The translations under genes were made by a program, and so were the position numbers. From Aeromonas bivalvium (lineage in GTDB: Bacteria; Pseudomonadota; Gammaproteobacteria; Enterobacterales; Aeromonadaceae), in contig NZ_CDBT01000008.1 of NCBI RefSeq assembly GCF_000819765.1, forward strand, positions 62,001 to 126,000: a stretch of 64,000 bases of DNA, written 5' to 3'. How positions within the stretch are numbered: position 1 is the first letter of the stretch; the number at the start of each line of letters is the position of its first letter. Of the stretch, positions 8,811 to 20,127 are shown piece after piece. The notes beneath the pieces were generated by a model. That model was not told the origin of the DNA. It was given only the letters and a program-made list of their open reading frames with translations, and made no database searches.

Positions 8811-10007
8811 ATGACAGTCAAACTGGAAGTAAAGACCCTGTACAAGATCTTTGGCGATCAGCCTGACAAGGCATTCAAACTATTGGAAGAGGGAGAGGAT
8901 CGCACCGGTATCTTGCAAAAGACCGGGCAGACTCTCGGCGTTCATGACGTGAACCTGCAGATCCATGAGGGCGAGATCTTCGTGGTGATGGGACTGTCCG
9001 GATCCGGAAAATCCACCCTGGTGCGGCTGCTCAATCGCCTGATCGAGCCGACCCGTGGCCAGGTGCTGATCGATGGCGAAGACATTGCCACCATCTCGGA
9101 CGAGGCCCTGCGCCAGGTGCGTCGCAACAAGATCAGCATGGTGTTCCAATCCTTCGCACTCATGCCTCATCTGACGGTGCTGGACAATGCCGCCTTCGGT
9201 CTGGAGCTGGCCGGGGTCCCCCTGGCGACGCGCCATCGCAGTGCCCATCAGGCCCTGGCCCAGGTTGGCCTGGATACCTGGGAGCACGCCTACCCCGATG
9301 CCCTCTCCGGCGGCATGAAGCAGCGGGTCGGCCTGGCGCGCGCCCTGGCAAACGACCCGGATATCCTGTTGATGGATGAGGCGTTCTCGGCGCTCGACCC
9401 CCTGATCCGCACCGAGATGCAAGATGAGCTGCTCAAGCTGCAGGCGAACCATCAGCGCACCATCATCTTCATCTCCCACGATCTGGACGAGGCGATGCGC
9501 ATCGGCGATCGCATCGCCATCATGCAGGATGGCCGGGTGATCCAGGTGGGCACCCCGGACGAGATCCTGAGCCAGCCGGCCAACGACTATGTGCGCGCCT
9601 TCTTTCGCGGGGTGGATCTCGCCAACGTCTTCAGCGCCCGGGATATCGTCAGCCGCAAGCAGATGCCCCTCATCAAGAAGCATGTCACCGATGGCCCGGC
9701 CAATGCCCTGCGCCAGCTCAAGGAGCAGGAGAGGGAGTTCGGCTATGTCGTGGATCGCAGCCGGCGCTTCGTCGGTGTCGTCTCCCTCGACTCCCTGGAT
9801 CGCGCCGTGGCGAGCAAGGGCAGCCTGGATCAGGCCCTGCTGGGGGAGATCCCCCCCTTGCTGGCGGATACTCCCTTGCACGAACTGATCAGTCAGGTGG
9901 CGGCGGCCCCCTGCCAGGTGCCCGTGGTCGAGGAAGATGGCACCTATCTCGGTCTGATCTCCAAGGCCAGTCTGCTCAACACCCTGGACAGGAGTACCCC
10001 GGCATGA
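8811..10007 (+). CDS. proV: Glycine betaine/proline ABC transporter, ATP-binding subunit ProV
   Basis: This is the ATPase of the osmoprotectant importer ProU. The 398 residues match the usual length near 400. It has the Walker [10 protein letters not shown] near 61, the ABC signature LSGGMKQR near 165, Walker [13 protein letters not shown] near 185 and the switch histidine in [12 protein letters not shown]-terminal pair of CBS-type repeats (about 280-398) is expected to sense ionic strength. The ATG at 8811 (MTVKLEVK) is chosen because AAAAAAGGG precedes it and the protein then aligns with ProV; an upstream in-frame ATG at 8763 would add 16 unconserved residues. It overlaps proW by 4 bases (ATGA), indicating one operon. 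Confidence 0.95.
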   Translation: MTVKLEVKTLYKIFGDQPDKAFKLLEEGEDRTGILQKTGQTLGVHDVNLQIHEGEIFVVMGLSGSGKSTLVRLLNRLIEPTRGQVLIDGEDIATISDEALRQVRRNKISMVFQSFALMPHLTVLDNAAFGLELAGVPLATRHRSAHQALAQVGLDTWEHAYPDALSGGMKQRVGLARALANDPDILLMDEAFSALDPLIRTEMQDELLKLQANHQRTIIFISHDLDEAMRIGDRIAIMQDGRVIQVGTPDEILSQPANDYVRAFFRGVDLANVFSARDIVSRKQMPLIKKHVTDGPANALRQLKEQEREFGYVVDRSRRFVGVVSLDSLDRAVASKGSLDQALLGEIPPLLADTPLHELISQVAAAPCQVPVVEEDGTYLGLISKASLLNTLDRSTPA

Positions 10008-11155
10008 AACAGCTGATATCCCTCTGGCTGGCGACGCTGCTGCTGGCCAGCCAACCGACCTGGGCCGACGCCGCCGGTGCGGCCGAGGATCCCTGGGCCA
10101 GCGCCTCCGCCAGCCAGAGCGAAGCGGATCCCTGGGGCAGCACCACTCAAACCGCCGTGGCCAGCAATGACTGGCAAGACCAGATAGCCGAGGCCGATGA
10201 CGGGCCCGCCTTCGACCCCCTGGATCCCTTCCAGCAGGCCTGGCTGCCGCTCGATGCCTGGGTGGAGCAGGGCATCGACGTGCTGGTCACCCACTTTCGA
10301 CCCCTGTTCCAGATCATCAGGGCGCCGGTGGAGGTGACCCTCAACGCCTTGACCCAGGCGCTGCAAACCGTGCCCTCCGCCATCATGGTGCTCCTGCTGA
10401 CCCTGATTGCCTGGCAGCTGGTCAGCGGCGCCATGGCCCTGGGGGCGCTCGGTTCCCTTGTTGCGATAGGCCTCATCGGTGTCTGGTCTGATGCCATGGT
10501 GACCCTGGCCCTGGTGATGACCTCCCTGCTGTTTTGCATGGTCATCGGCCTGCCGACCGGCATACTGCTGGCGCGCAGCGAGCGAGCCACCGCCTGGACC
10601 CGGCCCCTGCTCGATGCCATGCAGACCACGCCGGCCTTCGTCTACCTCATCCCCATCGTCATGCTGTTTGGCATCGGCAACGTGCCCGGAGTGGTGGTGA
10701 CCATCATCTTCGCCCTGCCCCCCATGATACGGCTGACCATTCTCGGTATTCGCCAGGTCCCGGCGGATCTCATCGAGGCGGGCCATTCATTTGGCGCCAG
10801 CCCGCGTCAGTTGCTGTTCAAGGTGCAACTGCCCCTGGCCATGCCCACCATCATGGCCGGGGTCAACCAGTCGCTCATGCTCTCCCTCTCCATGGTGGTG
10901 ATCGCCTCCATGATCGCGGTGGGTGGTCTGGGGCAGATGGTGCTGCGGGGCATAGGTCGCCTCGACATGGGCATGGCCTCGGTCGGTGGTCTTGGCATAG
11001 TGCTGCTGGCCATAGTGCTCGATCGCCTCACCCAGGCCATGGGCCAGTCGGGGGGCGGGCGCGTCGGGCGCTGGTATCAACGAGGCCCCGTCGGCCTGCT
11101 GCTCGCCCCGTTCGGGCGCCATCATCAGACTCACACCAAAGGAGAAGTATTATGA
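10004..11155 (+). CDS. proW: Glycine betaine/proline ABC transporter, permease ProW
   Basis: This is the inner-membrane permease of the ProU importer. The 383 residues make it somewhat longer than the E. coli protein (about 354). The N-terminus has a hydrophobic leader-like segment, then a hydrophilic Asp/Glu/Ser/Gln-rich stretch to about residue 95. The remaining part carries the permease domain with multiple membrane segments and the [20 protein letters not shown] loop that contacts the ATPase. It overlaps proV by ATGA at the start and proX by ATGA at the end, so the three subunits are translationally coupled. Confidence 0.94.
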   Translation: MKQLISLWLATLLLASQPTWADAAGAAEDPWASASASQSEADPWGSTTQTAVASNDWQDQIAEADDGPAFDPLDPFQQAWLPLDAWVEQGIDVLVTHFRPLFQIIRAPVEVTLNALTQALQTVPSAIMVLLLTLIAWQLVSGAMALGALGSLVAIGLIGVWSDAMVTLALVMTSLLFCMVIGLPTGILLARSERATAWTRPLLDAMQTTPAFVYLIPIVMLFGIGNVPGVVVTIIFALPPMIRLTILGIRQVPADLIEAGHSFGASPRQLLFKVQLPLAMPTIMAGVNQSLMLSLSMVVIASMIAVGGLGQMVLRGIGRLDMGMASVGGLGIVLLAIVLDRLTQAMGQSGGGRVGRWYQRGPVGLLLAPFGRHHQTHTKGEVL

Positions 11156-12123
11156 GAACCATCACCAAGGGATTGACCCTGAGCACCCTGCTGCTGAGCT
11201 CGACCGCCATGGCCGCCACCCTGGTGCAGCCCATTCAGAGCAACGTGCCGGAGGAGGCGTTCCAGACCCTGCTGGTGAGCAAGTTGCTGGGGGAGCTTGG
11301 CTATGACGTCAAGCCCGCCAAGGAGGCGGACTACAACGTGGGTTATGCCTCGGTCGCCAGTGGCGATGCGACCTTCCTCGCCTTCAACTGGAATCCGCTG
11401 CACAAGGACAAGTACGAGAAGTCGGGTGGGGACGCCAAGTTCTACCGCCATGGGGACTATGTGACCGGTGCGGCCCAGGGGTATCTCATCGACAAGGCGA
11501 CCGCCGACAAGTACGGCATCACCAATATCGCCCAGCTCAAGGACCCCAAGCTGGCGGCCCTGTTTGACAGCGACGGTGACGGCAAGGCCGATCTGGCCGG
11601 TTGCAACCCGGGCTGGGGCTGCGAGGGGGTGATCAACCACCAGCTCAAGGCCTACGAGCTGGACAAGACGGTGACCCACCAGCAGGGCAACTACGCGGCC
11701 ATCATTGCCGACACCATCACCCGCTACAAGGAGCACAAGCCGGTGTTCTACTACACCTGGACCCCTTACTGGGTGAGCGGTGAACTGGTGCCGGGCAAGG
11801 ATGTGGTCTGGCTGGAGGTGCCCTTCACCGCCCTGCCGGATGGCCGCGAGGGCGACACCAAGCTGGCCAATGGCAAGAACTATGGCTTCGAGATGAACAG
11901 CATGCACATCGTCGCCAACAAGGCATTCGCCGAGGCGAACCCCTCGGCGGCCACGCTGTTTGCGCAGATGAAGCTGCCCATCAATGACATCAATATCCAG
12001 AACAGCCTGATGAAGCAGGGGCAGAACAAGCCGGCGGATATAGCGCGTCATGCCGACGCCTGGCTCAAGGGGCACGAGGCCCTGGTCACGCAGTGGCTCA
12101 CGGCGGCGCGGGCCGCCAACTAG
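11152..12123 (+). CDS. proX: Glycine betaine ABC transporter, periplasmic binding protein ProX
   Basis: This is the periplasmic receptor that delivers glycine betaine or proline betaine to ProW. The 323 residues begin with a Sec signal peptide ending AMA-ATLVQP (cleavage near 22). Betaine-box aromatic residues are expected among the many Trp/Tyr positions ([22 protein letters not shown]). A Cys pair in [11 protein letters not shown] near 148-155 probably forms the disulfide known in ProX. The ATG overlaps the proW stop in ATGA and has GGAGAAG 6 bases upstream. A longer open frame upstream is only a shadow of proW. Confidence 0.94.
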   Translation: MRTITKGLTLSTLLLSSTAMAATLVQPIQSNVPEEAFQTLLVSKLLGELGYDVKPAKEADYNVGYASVASGDATFLAFNWNPLHKDKYEKSGGDAKFYRHGDYVTGAAQGYLIDKATADKYGITNIAQLKDPKLAALFDSDGDGKADLAGCNPGWGCEGVINHQLKAYELDKTVTHQQGNYAAIIADTITRYKEHKPVFYYTWTPYWVSGELVPGKDVVWLEVPFTALPDGREGDTKLANGKNYGFEMNSMHIVANKAFAEANPSAATLFAQMKLPINDINIQNSLMKQGQNKPADIARHADAWLKGHEALVTQWLTAARAAN

Positions 12124-12148
12124 GCGCCATCCCCCCGTCACTCTCCCC

Positions 12149-12174
12149 GCCCGGCCTGTGTGCCGGGCTTTTTT
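12149..12174 (+). terminator. Rho-independent terminator of proVWX
   Basis: GCCCGGC (12149-12155) pairs with GCCGGGC (12162-12168) around CTGTGT and is followed by six T residues. Confidence 0.9.
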
Positions 12175-12302
12175 CATCCGGGTAAATCGGCTATAAGATA
12201 TTGATCTGCAATGACTGTCACCCGAATGTCGGGTCGCTGTCGTCAAGGATTTCGCCTAAGCCGGGTACGCTTGCTCTCGTCACTACCACAAGGAGTTCAT
12301 CG

Positions 12303-12776
12303 ATGATCGTCAGGAAGTTGAGATTGCAGCGCGGCTGGTCACAGGATCAACTGGCCACCCTGTCCGGGTTGAGTGTCCGCACGGTGCAACGGATAGAGGG
12401 GGGCCAGGCCCCCGGTCTCGAATCCCTCAAGGCCCTGGCCGCCGTCTTCGAACTCGACATCAGTCAACTGCAGGAGAGCGAGATGAGTGAAACCAAGGGA
12501 GCGCAAGGCGTTGCGCCGGACGAGCGCGAGGCGATGGAATTTGTGCAGGGATTGAAGGGGTTCTACGGCCACCTCATCAGCTACGGGCTGGTGATCAGCC
12601 TGCTCTGGGTCATCAACCTGGTGACCAGCCCGGGACATATCTGGGCCTGGTGGCCCATGCTGGGCTGGGGCATAGGGCTGGGGGCCCACGCCTTCAACCT
12701 GTTCAAGCTGCCCAAGTGGCTCGGCCCCGACTGGGAGCGACGCCAGGTCGAGAGGCGGCTCGGGCGCAAGCTCTAA
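12303..12776 (+). CDS. HTH (XRE-type) regulator fused to a 2TM domain
   Basis: This 157-residue protein has an N-terminal Cro/C1-type helix-turn-helix (residues 1-58, with WSQDQLATLSGLSVRTVQRIE) joined to a C-terminal 2TM domain. The two hydrophobic segments, near 95-115 and 120-138, flank a short SPGHIW loop. It is probably a membrane-tethered DNA-binding protein. Proteins of this build are common in gammaproteobacteria, and their targets are largely unknown. AAGGAG lies 7 bases before the ATG at 12303, which decides the start over an upstream in-frame ATG. It stands alone and shares a bidirectional terminator with cysH. Confidence 0.82.
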   Translation: MIVRKLRLQRGWSQDQLATLSGLSVRTVQRIEGGQAPGLESLKALAAVFELDISQLQESEMSETKGAQGVAPDEREAMEFVQGLKGFYGHLISYGLVISLLWVINLVTSPGHIWAWWPMLGWGIGLGAHAFNLFKLPKWLGPDWERRQVERRLGRKL

Positions 12777-12801
12777 TCCTTGCCACTGTGTCCAGCCATG
12801 A

Positions 12802-12827
12802 AAACGCCCGGGATGACCCGGGCGTTT
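12802..12827. terminator. Bidirectional terminator between HTH-2TM gene and cysH
   Basis: AAACGCCCGGG pairs with CCCGGGCGTTT around ATGA. It serves the plus-strand HTH-2TM gene and the minus-strand cysJIH operon. Confidence 0.85.
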
Positions 12828-12845
12828 GTATTGGGGGCGGCGGGA

Positions 12846-13604
12846 TCAGATCCCCGAGCCGTCGCTCTCGCCACTCTCTTCGTGCAGGCCGCATTCGCGC
12901 TTGAGGCCGAAGAAGCGGGTCTGCTCCTCGCTCATGCCGGGCTCCCACTTGGCGGTGGTGTGGACATCGCCCACCGACAGGTAGCCTTGCTCCCACAGGG
13001 GGTGGTAGGGGAGGTCGTGCTCCTTGAAGTAGTAGAAGACGTCCTTGTTGCTCCAGTCTATGACCGGCAGGAACTTGAAGCGGCCGCGCTGGATGGCCAG
13101 CACCGGCAGCTTGCCGCGGCTGCCGGACTGCTCCCGGCGCAGGCCCGAGAACCAGGTCTGGGCGCCGAGATCATTCAGGGCCCTGTCCATGGGCTCCACC
13201 TTGTTGAGCTGGTTGTAGCGGGTGATCCCCTCCACCCCCTGCTCCCACAACAGGCCGAAGCGGGCCTCCTGCCAGGCCGGGCTGAGATCGGCCCGGTAGA
13301 TCTTGAGGTTGAGGGCGAGGCGCTCGCTCAGCTCGTCGATGAAGCGGTAGGTTTCGGGGAACAGATAACCTGTGTCGGTCAGCACCACGGGGATATCGGC
13401 CTGCTCGCGGCTCACCAGGTGCAGCATCAGGGCCGCCTGAATGCCAAAACTCGAAGAGAGGATGTGCTGTCCCGGCAGGTTGGCCAGGGCCCAGCGTACC
13501 CGCTCGGGGGCGCTCATGGCCTCCAGCTCGCGGTTGTGGGGGGCCAGGGCGGCGACCTGCTCCTCTTTGGAGAGGGTGAGCAGTTGTGTCAGATCCAGTG
13601 TCAT
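12846..13604 (-). CDS. cysH: Phosphoadenosine phosphosulfate (PAPS) reductase CysH
   Basis: This cytosolic enzyme reduces PAPS to sulfite with thioredoxin or glutaredoxin. The 252 residues include [10 protein letters not shown] near 49 (PP-loop), [14 protein letters not shown] near 73 and the catalytic cysteine motif KRECGLH near the C-terminus. The other cysteine pairs of plant-type APS reductases are absent, which fits a PAPS enzyme without an iron-sulfur cluster. The ATG at 13604 gives the family length; a much longer upstream extension in the same frame overlaps cysI and is not coding. It is the last gene of cysJIH. Confidence 0.95.
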   Translation of the reverse strand: MTLDLTQLLTLSKEEQVAALAPHNRELEAMSAPERVRWALANLPGQHILSSSFGIQAALMLHLVSREQADIPVVLTDTGYLFPETYRFIDELSERLALNLKIYRADLSPAWQEARFGLLWEQGVEGITRYNQLNKVEPMDRALNDLGAQTWFSGLRREQSGSRGKLPVLAIQRGRFKFLPVIDWSNKDVFYYFKEHDLPYHPLWEQGYLSVGDVHTTAKWEPGMSEEQTRFFGLKRECGLHEESGESDGSGI

Positions 13605-13654
13605 CTCTGTGTCTCGCTCTGTGAAGAAACGGGCGCCTCGCGGCGCCCTTGGGA

Positions 13655-15367
13655 TCAGGCGGCGTAGAAGTCCACGGCGGAGTTGACCACGGGGGCTATG
13701 ATGCCGGCACGGATCACGAAGTCGCCGAAGCACTCGCCTTGGTTGCGCTCCTTGGCCCAGCGGCCGATGAGGGCATCCAGCTCTGCCAGGATCTGCGGCT
13801 CTGTGATGTTCTCCTGATACATGCGGGGGATGCGGGTCCCCTCCAGGTTGCCGCCCAGGTGCAGGTTGTAACGGCCCGGGGCCTTGCCCACCAGACCCAC
13901 CTCCGCCAGCATGGCGCGCCCGCAACCGTTGGGGCAGCCGGTGACCCGGAAGATGATGGCATCCTGCGCCAGGCCGTGCTTGGTCAGCAGTCCTTCGATG
14001 TCGGTGACAAAGGCCGGCAGCATGCGCTCGGCCTCGGCCATCGCCAGGGGGCAGGTGGGCAGGGCCACGCAGGCCATGGACTGTTTGCGCTGCTCGCTCA
14101 CACCATCATCGATGAGGCCGTACTGGCGGGCCAGGGCTTCGATGCGGGCCTTTTCGCCGGCAGGCACCCCGGCGATGATCAGGTTCTGGTTGGCGGTGAG
14201 GCGAAAATCCCCCTGGTGGATCTTGGCGATCTCCAGCATACCGGTCTTGAGGGGCTTGCCCGGGAAGTCCAGCAGGCGGCCGTTCTCGATGAACAGGGTC
14301 AGGTGATGCTTGCCGTCGATCCCCTCCACCCAGCCAAAACGATCGCCACGGCTGGTGAAGACATAGGGGCGGCTCTCGGCAAACGCGATGCCGGCGCGGC
14401 GCTCCACCTCGGCCTTGAAGGCCTCCACGCCCACCCGCTCGAGGGTGTACTTGGTCTTGGCGTTCTTGCGGTTGACCCGGTTGCCCCAGTCGCGCTGGGT
14501 GCTGACCACGGCCGCCGCCACGTCCAGCACGTGGGAGAGCGGAATGAAGCCGAAGTCGCTCGCCTTGCGCGGATAGGTGCTGGTGTCGCCGTGGGTCATG
14601 GCCAGACCCCCGCCCACCAGCACGTTGAAGCCCACCAGCTTGCCGCCATCTGCGATGGCCACGAAGTTGAGATCGTTGGCGTGGACATCGATGTCGTTGT
14701 GGGGCGGGATCACTACTGTCGTCTTGAACTTGCGCGGCAGGTAGTTGGAACCCAGGATGGGCTCCTCGTCTTCGCCAAGCTTCTCGCCGTCCAGCCAGAT
14801 CTCCACGTAGGCACGGGTCTTGGGCAGCAGGTGCTCTGAGATCTGCTTGGCCCACTCGTAGGCCTCCTGGTGCAGTTCGGACTCCACCGGGTTGCTGGTG
14901 CAGAGCACGTTGCGGTTCACGTCCCCGGCGGTGGCTATGCTGTCGATGCCTGTGCTGTTGAGGGTCTGGTGCATCAGCTTGATGTCGCGCTTCAGTACCC
15001 CGTGGAACTGGAAGGTCTGGCGGGTGGTCAGGCGGATGCTGCCGTACAGGCTGTGCTCCTCGGCGAACTTGTCGATCACCTGCCACTGGGCCGGGGTGAT
15101 GATGCCGCCCGGCAGACGGGCGCGCAGCATGACGTTGTGCAGGGGCTCGAGCTTCTGGGCGGCGCGCTCGGGGCGGATGTCGCGGTCATCCTGCTGGTAC
15201 ATGCCGTGGAAGCGGATCAGCTGGAAGTTGTCGCCGTTGAAGCCGCCGGTGAGGGGATCCTTGAGATCCTGCTCTATGGTGCCGCGCAGGAAGTTGCTCT
15301 CGCGCTTGAGGCGTTCGTTGTCAGCCAGCGGCCCTTCGACCGGTCCCGGAATAAGTTGCTTGCTCAT
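13655..15367 (-). CDS. cysI: Sulfite reductase [NADPH] hemoprotein beta subunit CysI
   Basis: This subunit carries siroheme and a [4Fe-4S] cluster and reduces sulfite to sulfide with six electrons from CysJ. The length (570 residues) equals the E. coli protein. The cluster ligands are in [10 protein letters not shown] near 433-442 and GCPNGCGR near 478-485. The TGATG overlap with the cysJ stop (ATG at 15367) decides the start over a TTG one codon upstream. It lies between cysJ and cysH in an operon. Confidence 0.96.
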   Translation of the reverse strand: MSKQLIPGPVEGPLADNERLKRESNFLRGTIEQDLKDPLTGGFNGDNFQLIRFHGMYQQDDRDIRPERAAQKLEPLHNVMLRARLPGGIITPAQWQVIDKFAEEHSLYGSIRLTTRQTFQFHGVLKRDIKLMHQTLNSTGIDSIATAGDVNRNVLCTSNPVESELHQEAYEWAKQISEHLLPKTRAYVEIWLDGEKLGEDEEPILGSNYLPRKFKTTVVIPPHNDIDVHANDLNFVAIADGGKLVGFNVLVGGGLAMTHGDTSTYPRKASDFGFIPLSHVLDVAAAVVSTQRDWGNRVNRKNAKTKYTLERVGVEAFKAEVERRAGIAFAESRPYVFTSRGDRFGWVEGIDGKHHLTLFIENGRLLDFPGKPLKTGMLEIAKIHQGDFRLTANQNLIIAGVPAGEKARIEALARQYGLIDDGVSEQRKQSMACVALPTCPLAMAEAERMLPAFVTDIEGLLTKHGLAQDAIIFRVTGCPNGCGRAMLAEVGLVGKAPGRYNLHLGGNLEGTRIPRMYQENITEPQILAELDALIGRWAKERNQGECFGDFVIRAGIIAPVVNSAVDFYAA

Positions 15368-17154
15368 CAATAGACATCCCTTTGATAACGTTTGGCACGA
15401 CGCAATTCGCTCAAATACTCTTCTGCTTCCTCACGGCTCTTGTGGCCGTGCTCGCTAATCACATCCAGCAGGGCTTCCTGCACATCCCTGGCCATGTGGT
15501 TGGCGTCGCCGCACACATAGAAGTGGGCGCCGGCTTCCAGCCACTGGTAGAGCTCAAGCCCCGCCTCGCGCAGGCGATCCTGCACATAGATCTTCTCGGC
15601 CTGATCCCGGCTGAAGGCCAGGGAGATCTTCGACAGCAGGCCCGACTTCACATAGCGCTGCCACTCCACCTGATAGAGGAAGTCCTGGGTAAAGTGGGGG
15701 TTGCCGAAGAAGAGCCAGTTCTTGCCAGAGGCTCCGATGGCGTCTCGCTCCTGCAAGAAGGCGCGGAAGGGGGCGATGCCGGTGCCCGGACCCACCATGA
15801 TGACGGGGGTATCGGGATTGGCCGGCAGGCGGAAGTTGTCGTTGTGCTCCACGAACACCCGCACCTCGGCCCCGTCATCCAGCCTGTCGGCCAGATAGGA
15901 GGAGGCGGCGCCACTGCGCACAGTGCCATCTTCCTGGGGGTAGCGCACCACGCCGACGGTCAGGTGGACCTCTTCCTCCACCTCGCTCTGGGCGGAGGCG
16001 ATGGAGTAGAGGCGGGGGGTGAGCGGGCGCAGCAGGCCGGTCAGCTGCTCGGCGCCAAGGGGGGTCGGGAAGCGCTTGAGCACATCCACCACCTGGGCGG
16101 ACGCCACCAGGGCATTGAGCTGGGCCTTGTCACCGGCGATGTCATGGAGCGCCGCATCGGTGGAGATCTCGGCCAATCCGGTGATGAAGCCGCCGTGCAG
16201 CCGGGTCAGCTCGTAGTGACGGGTCAGCGCCTCGCGCAGGCTGCCATGGGGGGTGGCCTCGTCACCGGTCAGACCGGCCAGGGCCAGCACCTCGCCCACC
16301 AGGTCGGGTTCGTTGTCGAACCAGACCCCGAGGGCGTCACCGGGCTGATAGTGGATGCCGGACTCTTCCAGGCTGATCTCGATGTGACGGATGTCCTTGG
16401 TGGAGTCGCGGCCGGTGATCTTCTGGTTGACTGACAGCCGTGCCGGGAAGGGGTTGGCCTTGTCGAACTGGCTGTGACCCACGGCCGCCTTGACGGCGCC
16501 AGCCACAGAGCCGGTCGGGCCCGTATTCAGGGTCGCGGCGACCGCAGCCAGGGCCTGTTCGGTCCAGGCCTTGGCGCCGGCCTCGTAATCCACGTCCAGG
16601 CTGGCGAGGGGGGCGATGCGCTCACCGCCGGCCTGGGCCAGCCAGCCATCGAAATCCTGACCTGTCTTGCAGAAGAATTCATAGGAGCTGTCCCCCAGCC
16701 CCAGCACGGCGAACTTGACGCCGTCGAGCTTGCCGAGCTTGCCCTTCTTGAGCTGCTCGTGCAGATCCACTGCGGGCTCGGGCGGCTCGCCCTCGCCATA
16801 GGTGCTCACCACCACCAGCAGGTGGGTCTCCTTCTTGAGCTGCTTGGGCTTGTAGTCCGCCATGGAGACCAGGGTCACCGGCAGTCCCTGTGCCTGGGCT
16901 TGCTGGTGGATGGCGCTGGCCACCCCCTTGGCGTTGCCGGTCTGGGAGCCGTACAGAATGGTCAGGCTGCCGCCGGCCGCTGCGGCTGGGATCGGAGCCG
17001 CCACCACCCCGCCACCGGCCTGGGCCAGACCATAGAGGTAGCCGCTGACCCAGGTCAGTTGCTGGCTGTTGAGGGTGGCGAGGGCCTGGCTCAGCTGGCG
17101 CTGCTGCTCATCGGAGAGGGGGGTTATCTGGGTCAAAGAGTCCGTCACTTGCAT
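15367..17154 (-). CDS. cysJ: Sulfite reductase [NADPH] flavoprotein alpha subunit CysJ
   Basis: This subunit passes electrons from NADPH through FAD and FMN to CysI. The 595 residues contain a flavodoxin domain with the FMN loop [12 protein letters not shown] near 69-80 and [12 protein letters not shown] near 118, an FAD-binding region with RLYSIASA near 381, and an NADPH domain with [16 protein letters not shown] near 452 and the C-terminal YQRDVY. GGAAG lies about 8 bases before ATG 17154; a GTG one codon earlier is also possible. First gene of cysJIH. CysB-type control is expected from the pathway, and a candidate site is listed separately. Confidence 0.95.
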   Translation of the reverse strand: MQVTDSLTQITPLSDEQQRQLSQALATLNSQQLTWVSGYLYGLAQAGGGVVAAPIPAAAAGGSLTILYGSQTGNAKGVASAIHQQAQAQGLPVTLVSMADYKPKQLKKETHLLVVVSTYGEGEPPEPAVDLHEQLKKGKLGKLDGVKFAVLGLGDSSYEFFCKTGQDFDGWLAQAGGERIAPLASLDVDYEAGAKAWTEQALAAVAATLNTGPTGSVAGAVKAAVGHSQFDKANPFPARLSVNQKITGRDSTKDIRHIEISLEESGIHYQPGDALGVWFDNEPDLVGEVLALAGLTGDEATPHGSLREALTRHYELTRLHGGFITGLAEISTDAALHDIAGDKAQLNALVASAQVVDVLKRFPTPLGAEQLTGLLRPLTPRLYSIASAQSEVEEEVHLTVGVVRYPQEDGTVRSGAASSYLADRLDDGAEVRVFVEHNDNFRLPANPDTPVIMVGPGTGIAPFRAFLQERDAIGASGKNWLFFGNPHFTQDFLYQVEWQRYVKSGLLSKISLAFSRDQAEKIYVQDRLREAGLELYQWLEAGAHFYVCGDANHMARDVQEALLDVISEHGHKSREEAEEYLSELRRAKRYQRDVY

Positions 17155-17217
17155 CACACACGTCTTCCATGGTCTGATTTTTGGTCAGGGTAAGGGGTAC
17201 GATGGATAACAACAAAG

Positions 17218-17238
17218 AATAAAAATGTCTTTTTTATT
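17218..17238. promoter_or_regulatory. Perfect inverted repeat upstream of cysJ (candidate operator)
   Basis: AATAAAAA and TTTTTATT are separated by 5 bases, about 65 bp before cysJ. In enterobacteria cysJIH is activated by the LysR-type regulator CysB from an AT-rich site just upstream of the promoter, and the position and base composition fit. The assignment to CysB is inference. The rest of 17158-17389 holds no gene I can support. Confidence 0.35.
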
Positions 17239-17389
17239 CGATTGAGGCATTAAGAAGAGTCGGACGGACGCTGGATGCGGGATGGCGCCCATGGTGGCGT
17301 CGGGAGAGTGTCCTGATCCTGAGTCAAGAGAGAGTGGCTGCTCCCGCTTGGCTAAGGTCCATGGGGCGCCATTGTCATGATGTAACCAT

Positions 17390-17420
17390 AAAAAAAGAGG
17401 CCCCGCCATGGCGGAGCCTC
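17390..17420 (-). terminator. Terminator of prfB-lysS
   Basis: GAGGCCCCGCC pairs with GGCGGAGCCTC with one mismatch, and an A-run on the plus strand gives the U-run on the minus-strand transcript. It lies 50 bp after the lysS stop. Confidence 0.82.
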
Positions 17421-17470
17421 TCGTTGCACTGGCTGTCAGGGGTGGCCTGACAGCTTGCCGTCTGCGGACC

Positions 17471-19006
17471 TTATTTCTGCGGACGCAGGGCCGGGAACAG
17501 GATGACGTCGCGGATGGTGTGGCTGTTGGTGAACAACATCACCAGACGGTCGATACCTATGCCCTGACCGGCAGTGGGGGGCAGACCGTGTTCCAGCGCG
17601 GTGACGAAGTCGGCGTCGTAGAACATGGCTTCGTCGTCCCCTGCGGCTTTCTGGTCAACCTGAGCCTGGAAGCGCTCGGCCTGATCTTCCGCATCGTTCA
17701 GCTCGGAGAAGCCGTTGGCCAGCTCGCGGCCGCCGATGAAGAATTCGAAGCGGTCGGTCACGTCCGGGTTCTGGTCGTTGCGACGGGCCAGCGGGGAGAC
17801 GGCGGCCGGGTACTCGGTGATGAAGGTCGGTTGCAGCAGCATGTGTTCCACCGTCTCTTCGAAGATCGCGGTGATCACGTGGCCCAGCTCCCAGCTCTTC
17901 ATCAGCTCGATCTTCAGGCCCTTGGCGACGGCGGTGGCCTTCTCCAGGGTGGCCAGATCGTCACGGGTCACATCCGGGTTGTACTTCAGGATGGAGTCCA
18001 CCATGGAGAGGCGCTGGAACGGCTGACCGAAATCGATGGTCAGGCCCTCTTCGCCCTCTTTGGCGTAACGGATTTTGGTGTCCCCCAGGATGTCCTGGGC
18101 CAGGGTGCGCAGCATCTCCTCGGTGAGATCCATCAGATCGATGTAGTCGGCGTAGGCCATATAGAACTCGAGCATGGTGAACTCGGGGTTATGGCGAACG
18201 GAGATACCTTCGTTACGGAAGTTGCGGTTGATCTCGTAGACACGCTCGAAACCACCGACCACCAGACGCTTCAGATAGAGCTCGGGAGCGATACGCAGGT
18301 ACATGTCGATGTCCAGCGCATTGTGGTGGGTGACGAAGGGACGGGCGGAGGCGCCACCCGGGATGACCTGCATCATGGGGGTTTCCACTTCCATGAAACG
18401 CTTGTCGTTCAGGAACTTGCGGATACCTGCCACCACCTTGGTACGGGTCACGAAGGTCTTGCGGGACTCTTCGTTGGCGATGAGATCCAGGTAACGCTGA
18501 CGGCAGCGGGCTTCCTGGTCAGTCAGCCCCTTGTGCTTCTCGGGCAGCGGGCGCAGGGCCTTGGTCAGCAGGCGGATGGCTTCGACGTGCACGGAGAGCT
18601 CGCCGGTCTGGGTCTTGAACAGGGTACCTTCGACACCGACGATGTCACCGAGATCCCACTTCTTGAACTGCTCGTTGTAGAAGCCTTCCGGCAGGTCGTC
18701 ACGGGTCACGTAGATCTGGATCTTGCCAGCCATGTCCTGCAGAGTCGCAAACGATGCCTTGCCCATGATCCGGCGGGTCATGATGCGACCGGCGATCGAT
18801 ACCCGTTTACCCAGGGCGACCAGCTCATCGCTGCTCTTGTCACCGAACTCGGCGTGCAGATCGCCGGAGAGGCTGTCACGACGAAAATCGTTGGGGAAGG
18901 GATTGCCCTGGGCGCGCAAGGCGGCCAGCTTGGAACGACGCTCAGTCATCTCGTTGTTGAGTTCGAGTGATTGATCGACTTCCGCAGTGGTGGTTTGTTC
19001 AGACAT
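17471..19006 (-). CDS. lysS: Lysyl-tRNA synthetase, class II
   Basis: This enzyme charges tRNA-Lys. The 511 residues have an N-terminal OB-fold anticodon-binding domain (about 65-170) and a class II catalytic domain with motif 1 ([10 protein letters not shown] near 186), motif 2 ([21 protein letters not shown] near 262-282) and motif 3 ([11 protein letters not shown] near 483). The gene follows prfB by 22 bases on the same strand, the conserved prfB-lysS order. Confident. Confidence 0.97.
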   Translation of the reverse strand: MSEQTTTAEVDQSLELNNEMTERRSKLAALRAQGNPFPNDFRRDSLSGDLHAEFGDKSSDELVALGKRVSIAGRIMTRRIMGKASFATLQDMAGKIQIYVTRDDLPEGFYNEQFKKWDLGDIVGVEGTLFKTQTGELSVHVEAIRLLTKALRPLPEKHKGLTDQEARCRQRYLDLIANEESRKTFVTRTKVVAGIRKFLNDKRFMEVETPMMQVIPGGASARPFVTHHNALDIDMYLRIAPELYLKRLVVGGFERVYEINRNFRNEGISVRHNPEFTMLEFYMAYADYIDLMDLTEEMLRTLAQDILGDTKIRYAKEGEEGLTIDFGQPFQRLSMVDSILKYNPDVTRDDLATLEKATAVAKGLKIELMKSWELGHVITAIFEETVEHMLLQPTFITEYPAAVSPLARRNDQNPDVTDRFEFFIGGRELANGFSELNDAEDQAERFQAQVDQKAAGDDEAMFYDADFVTALEHGLPPTAGQGIGIDRLVMLFTNSHTIRDVILFPALRPQK

Positions 19007-19028
19007 GGTGATTCCTGCTGTTCTGTGT

Positions 19029-20127
19029 TTACAGGCCTGACTTCAGGCTGGCTTCGATAAACTTGTCCAGATCGCCGTCGAGCACCCCTTGGGTGTTGCG
19101 GGTCTCGACGCCGGTGCGCAGATCCTTGATACGGGCGTCATCGAGCACGTAGGAGCGGATCTGGCTGCCCCAGCCGATGTCGGACTTGGTCTCTTCCAGG
19201 GCTTGCTTCTCGGCATTCTGCTTCTGAATTTCCAGCTCGTAGAGCTTGGCCTTCAGCTGCTTCATACACTGATCTTTGTTCTTGTGCTGGGAACGGTCGT
19301 TCTGGCACTGCACCACCACCCCGGTCGGGATGTGGGTGATACGCACCGCGGACTCGGTCCGGTTGACGTGCTGACCACCGGCACCGGAGGCGCGGTAGAC
19401 GTCGATGCGCAGATCCGCCGGGTTGATCTCGATGTCGATGTCGTCATCGATCTCGGGATAGACGAACACGGAGCAGAACGAGGTGTGACGACGGCCACCG
19501 GAATCGAACGGCGATTTCCGTACCAGACGGTGCACGCCGGTCTCGGTGCGCAGCCAGCCGAAGGCATACTCGCCGGTGAACTTGATGGTGGCGGACTTGA
19601 TGCCGGCCACGTCCCCTTCGGAGCATTCGATGAGCTCGGGCTTGTAGCCGTGGGCATCGCCCCAGCGCAGGTACATGCGCAGCACCATGTTGGCCCAGTC
19701 CTGGGCCTCGGTGCCGCCGGAGCCGGACTGGATGTCGATATAGCAGTCGGAGGCGTCGTGCTGGCCGGAGAACATGCGGCGGAACTCGAGATCCACCAGC
19801 TTGGCCTCCAGCCCGTCGGCTTCGGCCACGGCTTCATTGAAGGTGTCCTCGTCCTCGCCTTCCACGGCCAGCTCGACCAGCATGGCCACGTCGTCGGCGC
19901 CCTGGGTCAGGGTGTCGATTGTGCCGACCACGTTTTCCAGCGCGACGCGCTCCTTGCCCAGGGCCTGGGCACGCTCGGGTTCATTCCAGACGTCCGGCTG
20001 TTCCAGCTCGGCATTGACCTCTTCTAGACGCTCTTTCTTGGCGTCATAGTCAAAGGTACCCCCTAAGCAGCTCGGTCCTCTCAGACAGCTCCTTAAGCTT
20101 GTTTAATACAGGATTGACTTCAAACAT
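19029..20127 (-). CDS. prfB: Peptide chain release factor 2, with programmed +1 frameshift
   Basis: RF2 releases peptides at UAA and UGA. The gene is in two frames. ATG at 20127 starts 25 codons ending LLRGYL and an in-frame TGA at 20050-20052; translation then continues in the +1 frame for 340 codons. The slip site reads AGGGGG-TAC-CTT-TGA-C, the classical internal Shine-Dalgarno, CUU codon and UGA stop by which RF2 autoregulates itself. The total of 365 residues equals E. coli RF2. The stop-recognition motif SPF and the catalytic GGQ ([10 protein letters not shown]) are intact. A naive annotation would start at an internal ATG near 19931 and lose the first 65 residues. Confidence 0.97.
20050..20065 (-). 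promoter_or_regulatory. prfB: prfB programmed frameshift site
   Basis: On the minus strand the bases are AGGGGGTACCTTTGAC (plus base 20049 supplies the final C). The Shine-Dalgarno-like AGGGGG stands three bases before CTT and TGA follows directly, exactly the known RF2 arrangement. Confidence 0.95.

Noticed and set aside
17185-17409. 74-residue minus-strand frame between cysJ and lysS
   Set aside because: It spans the lysS terminator and the cysJ upstream region and has no ribosome site or homology I recognise.
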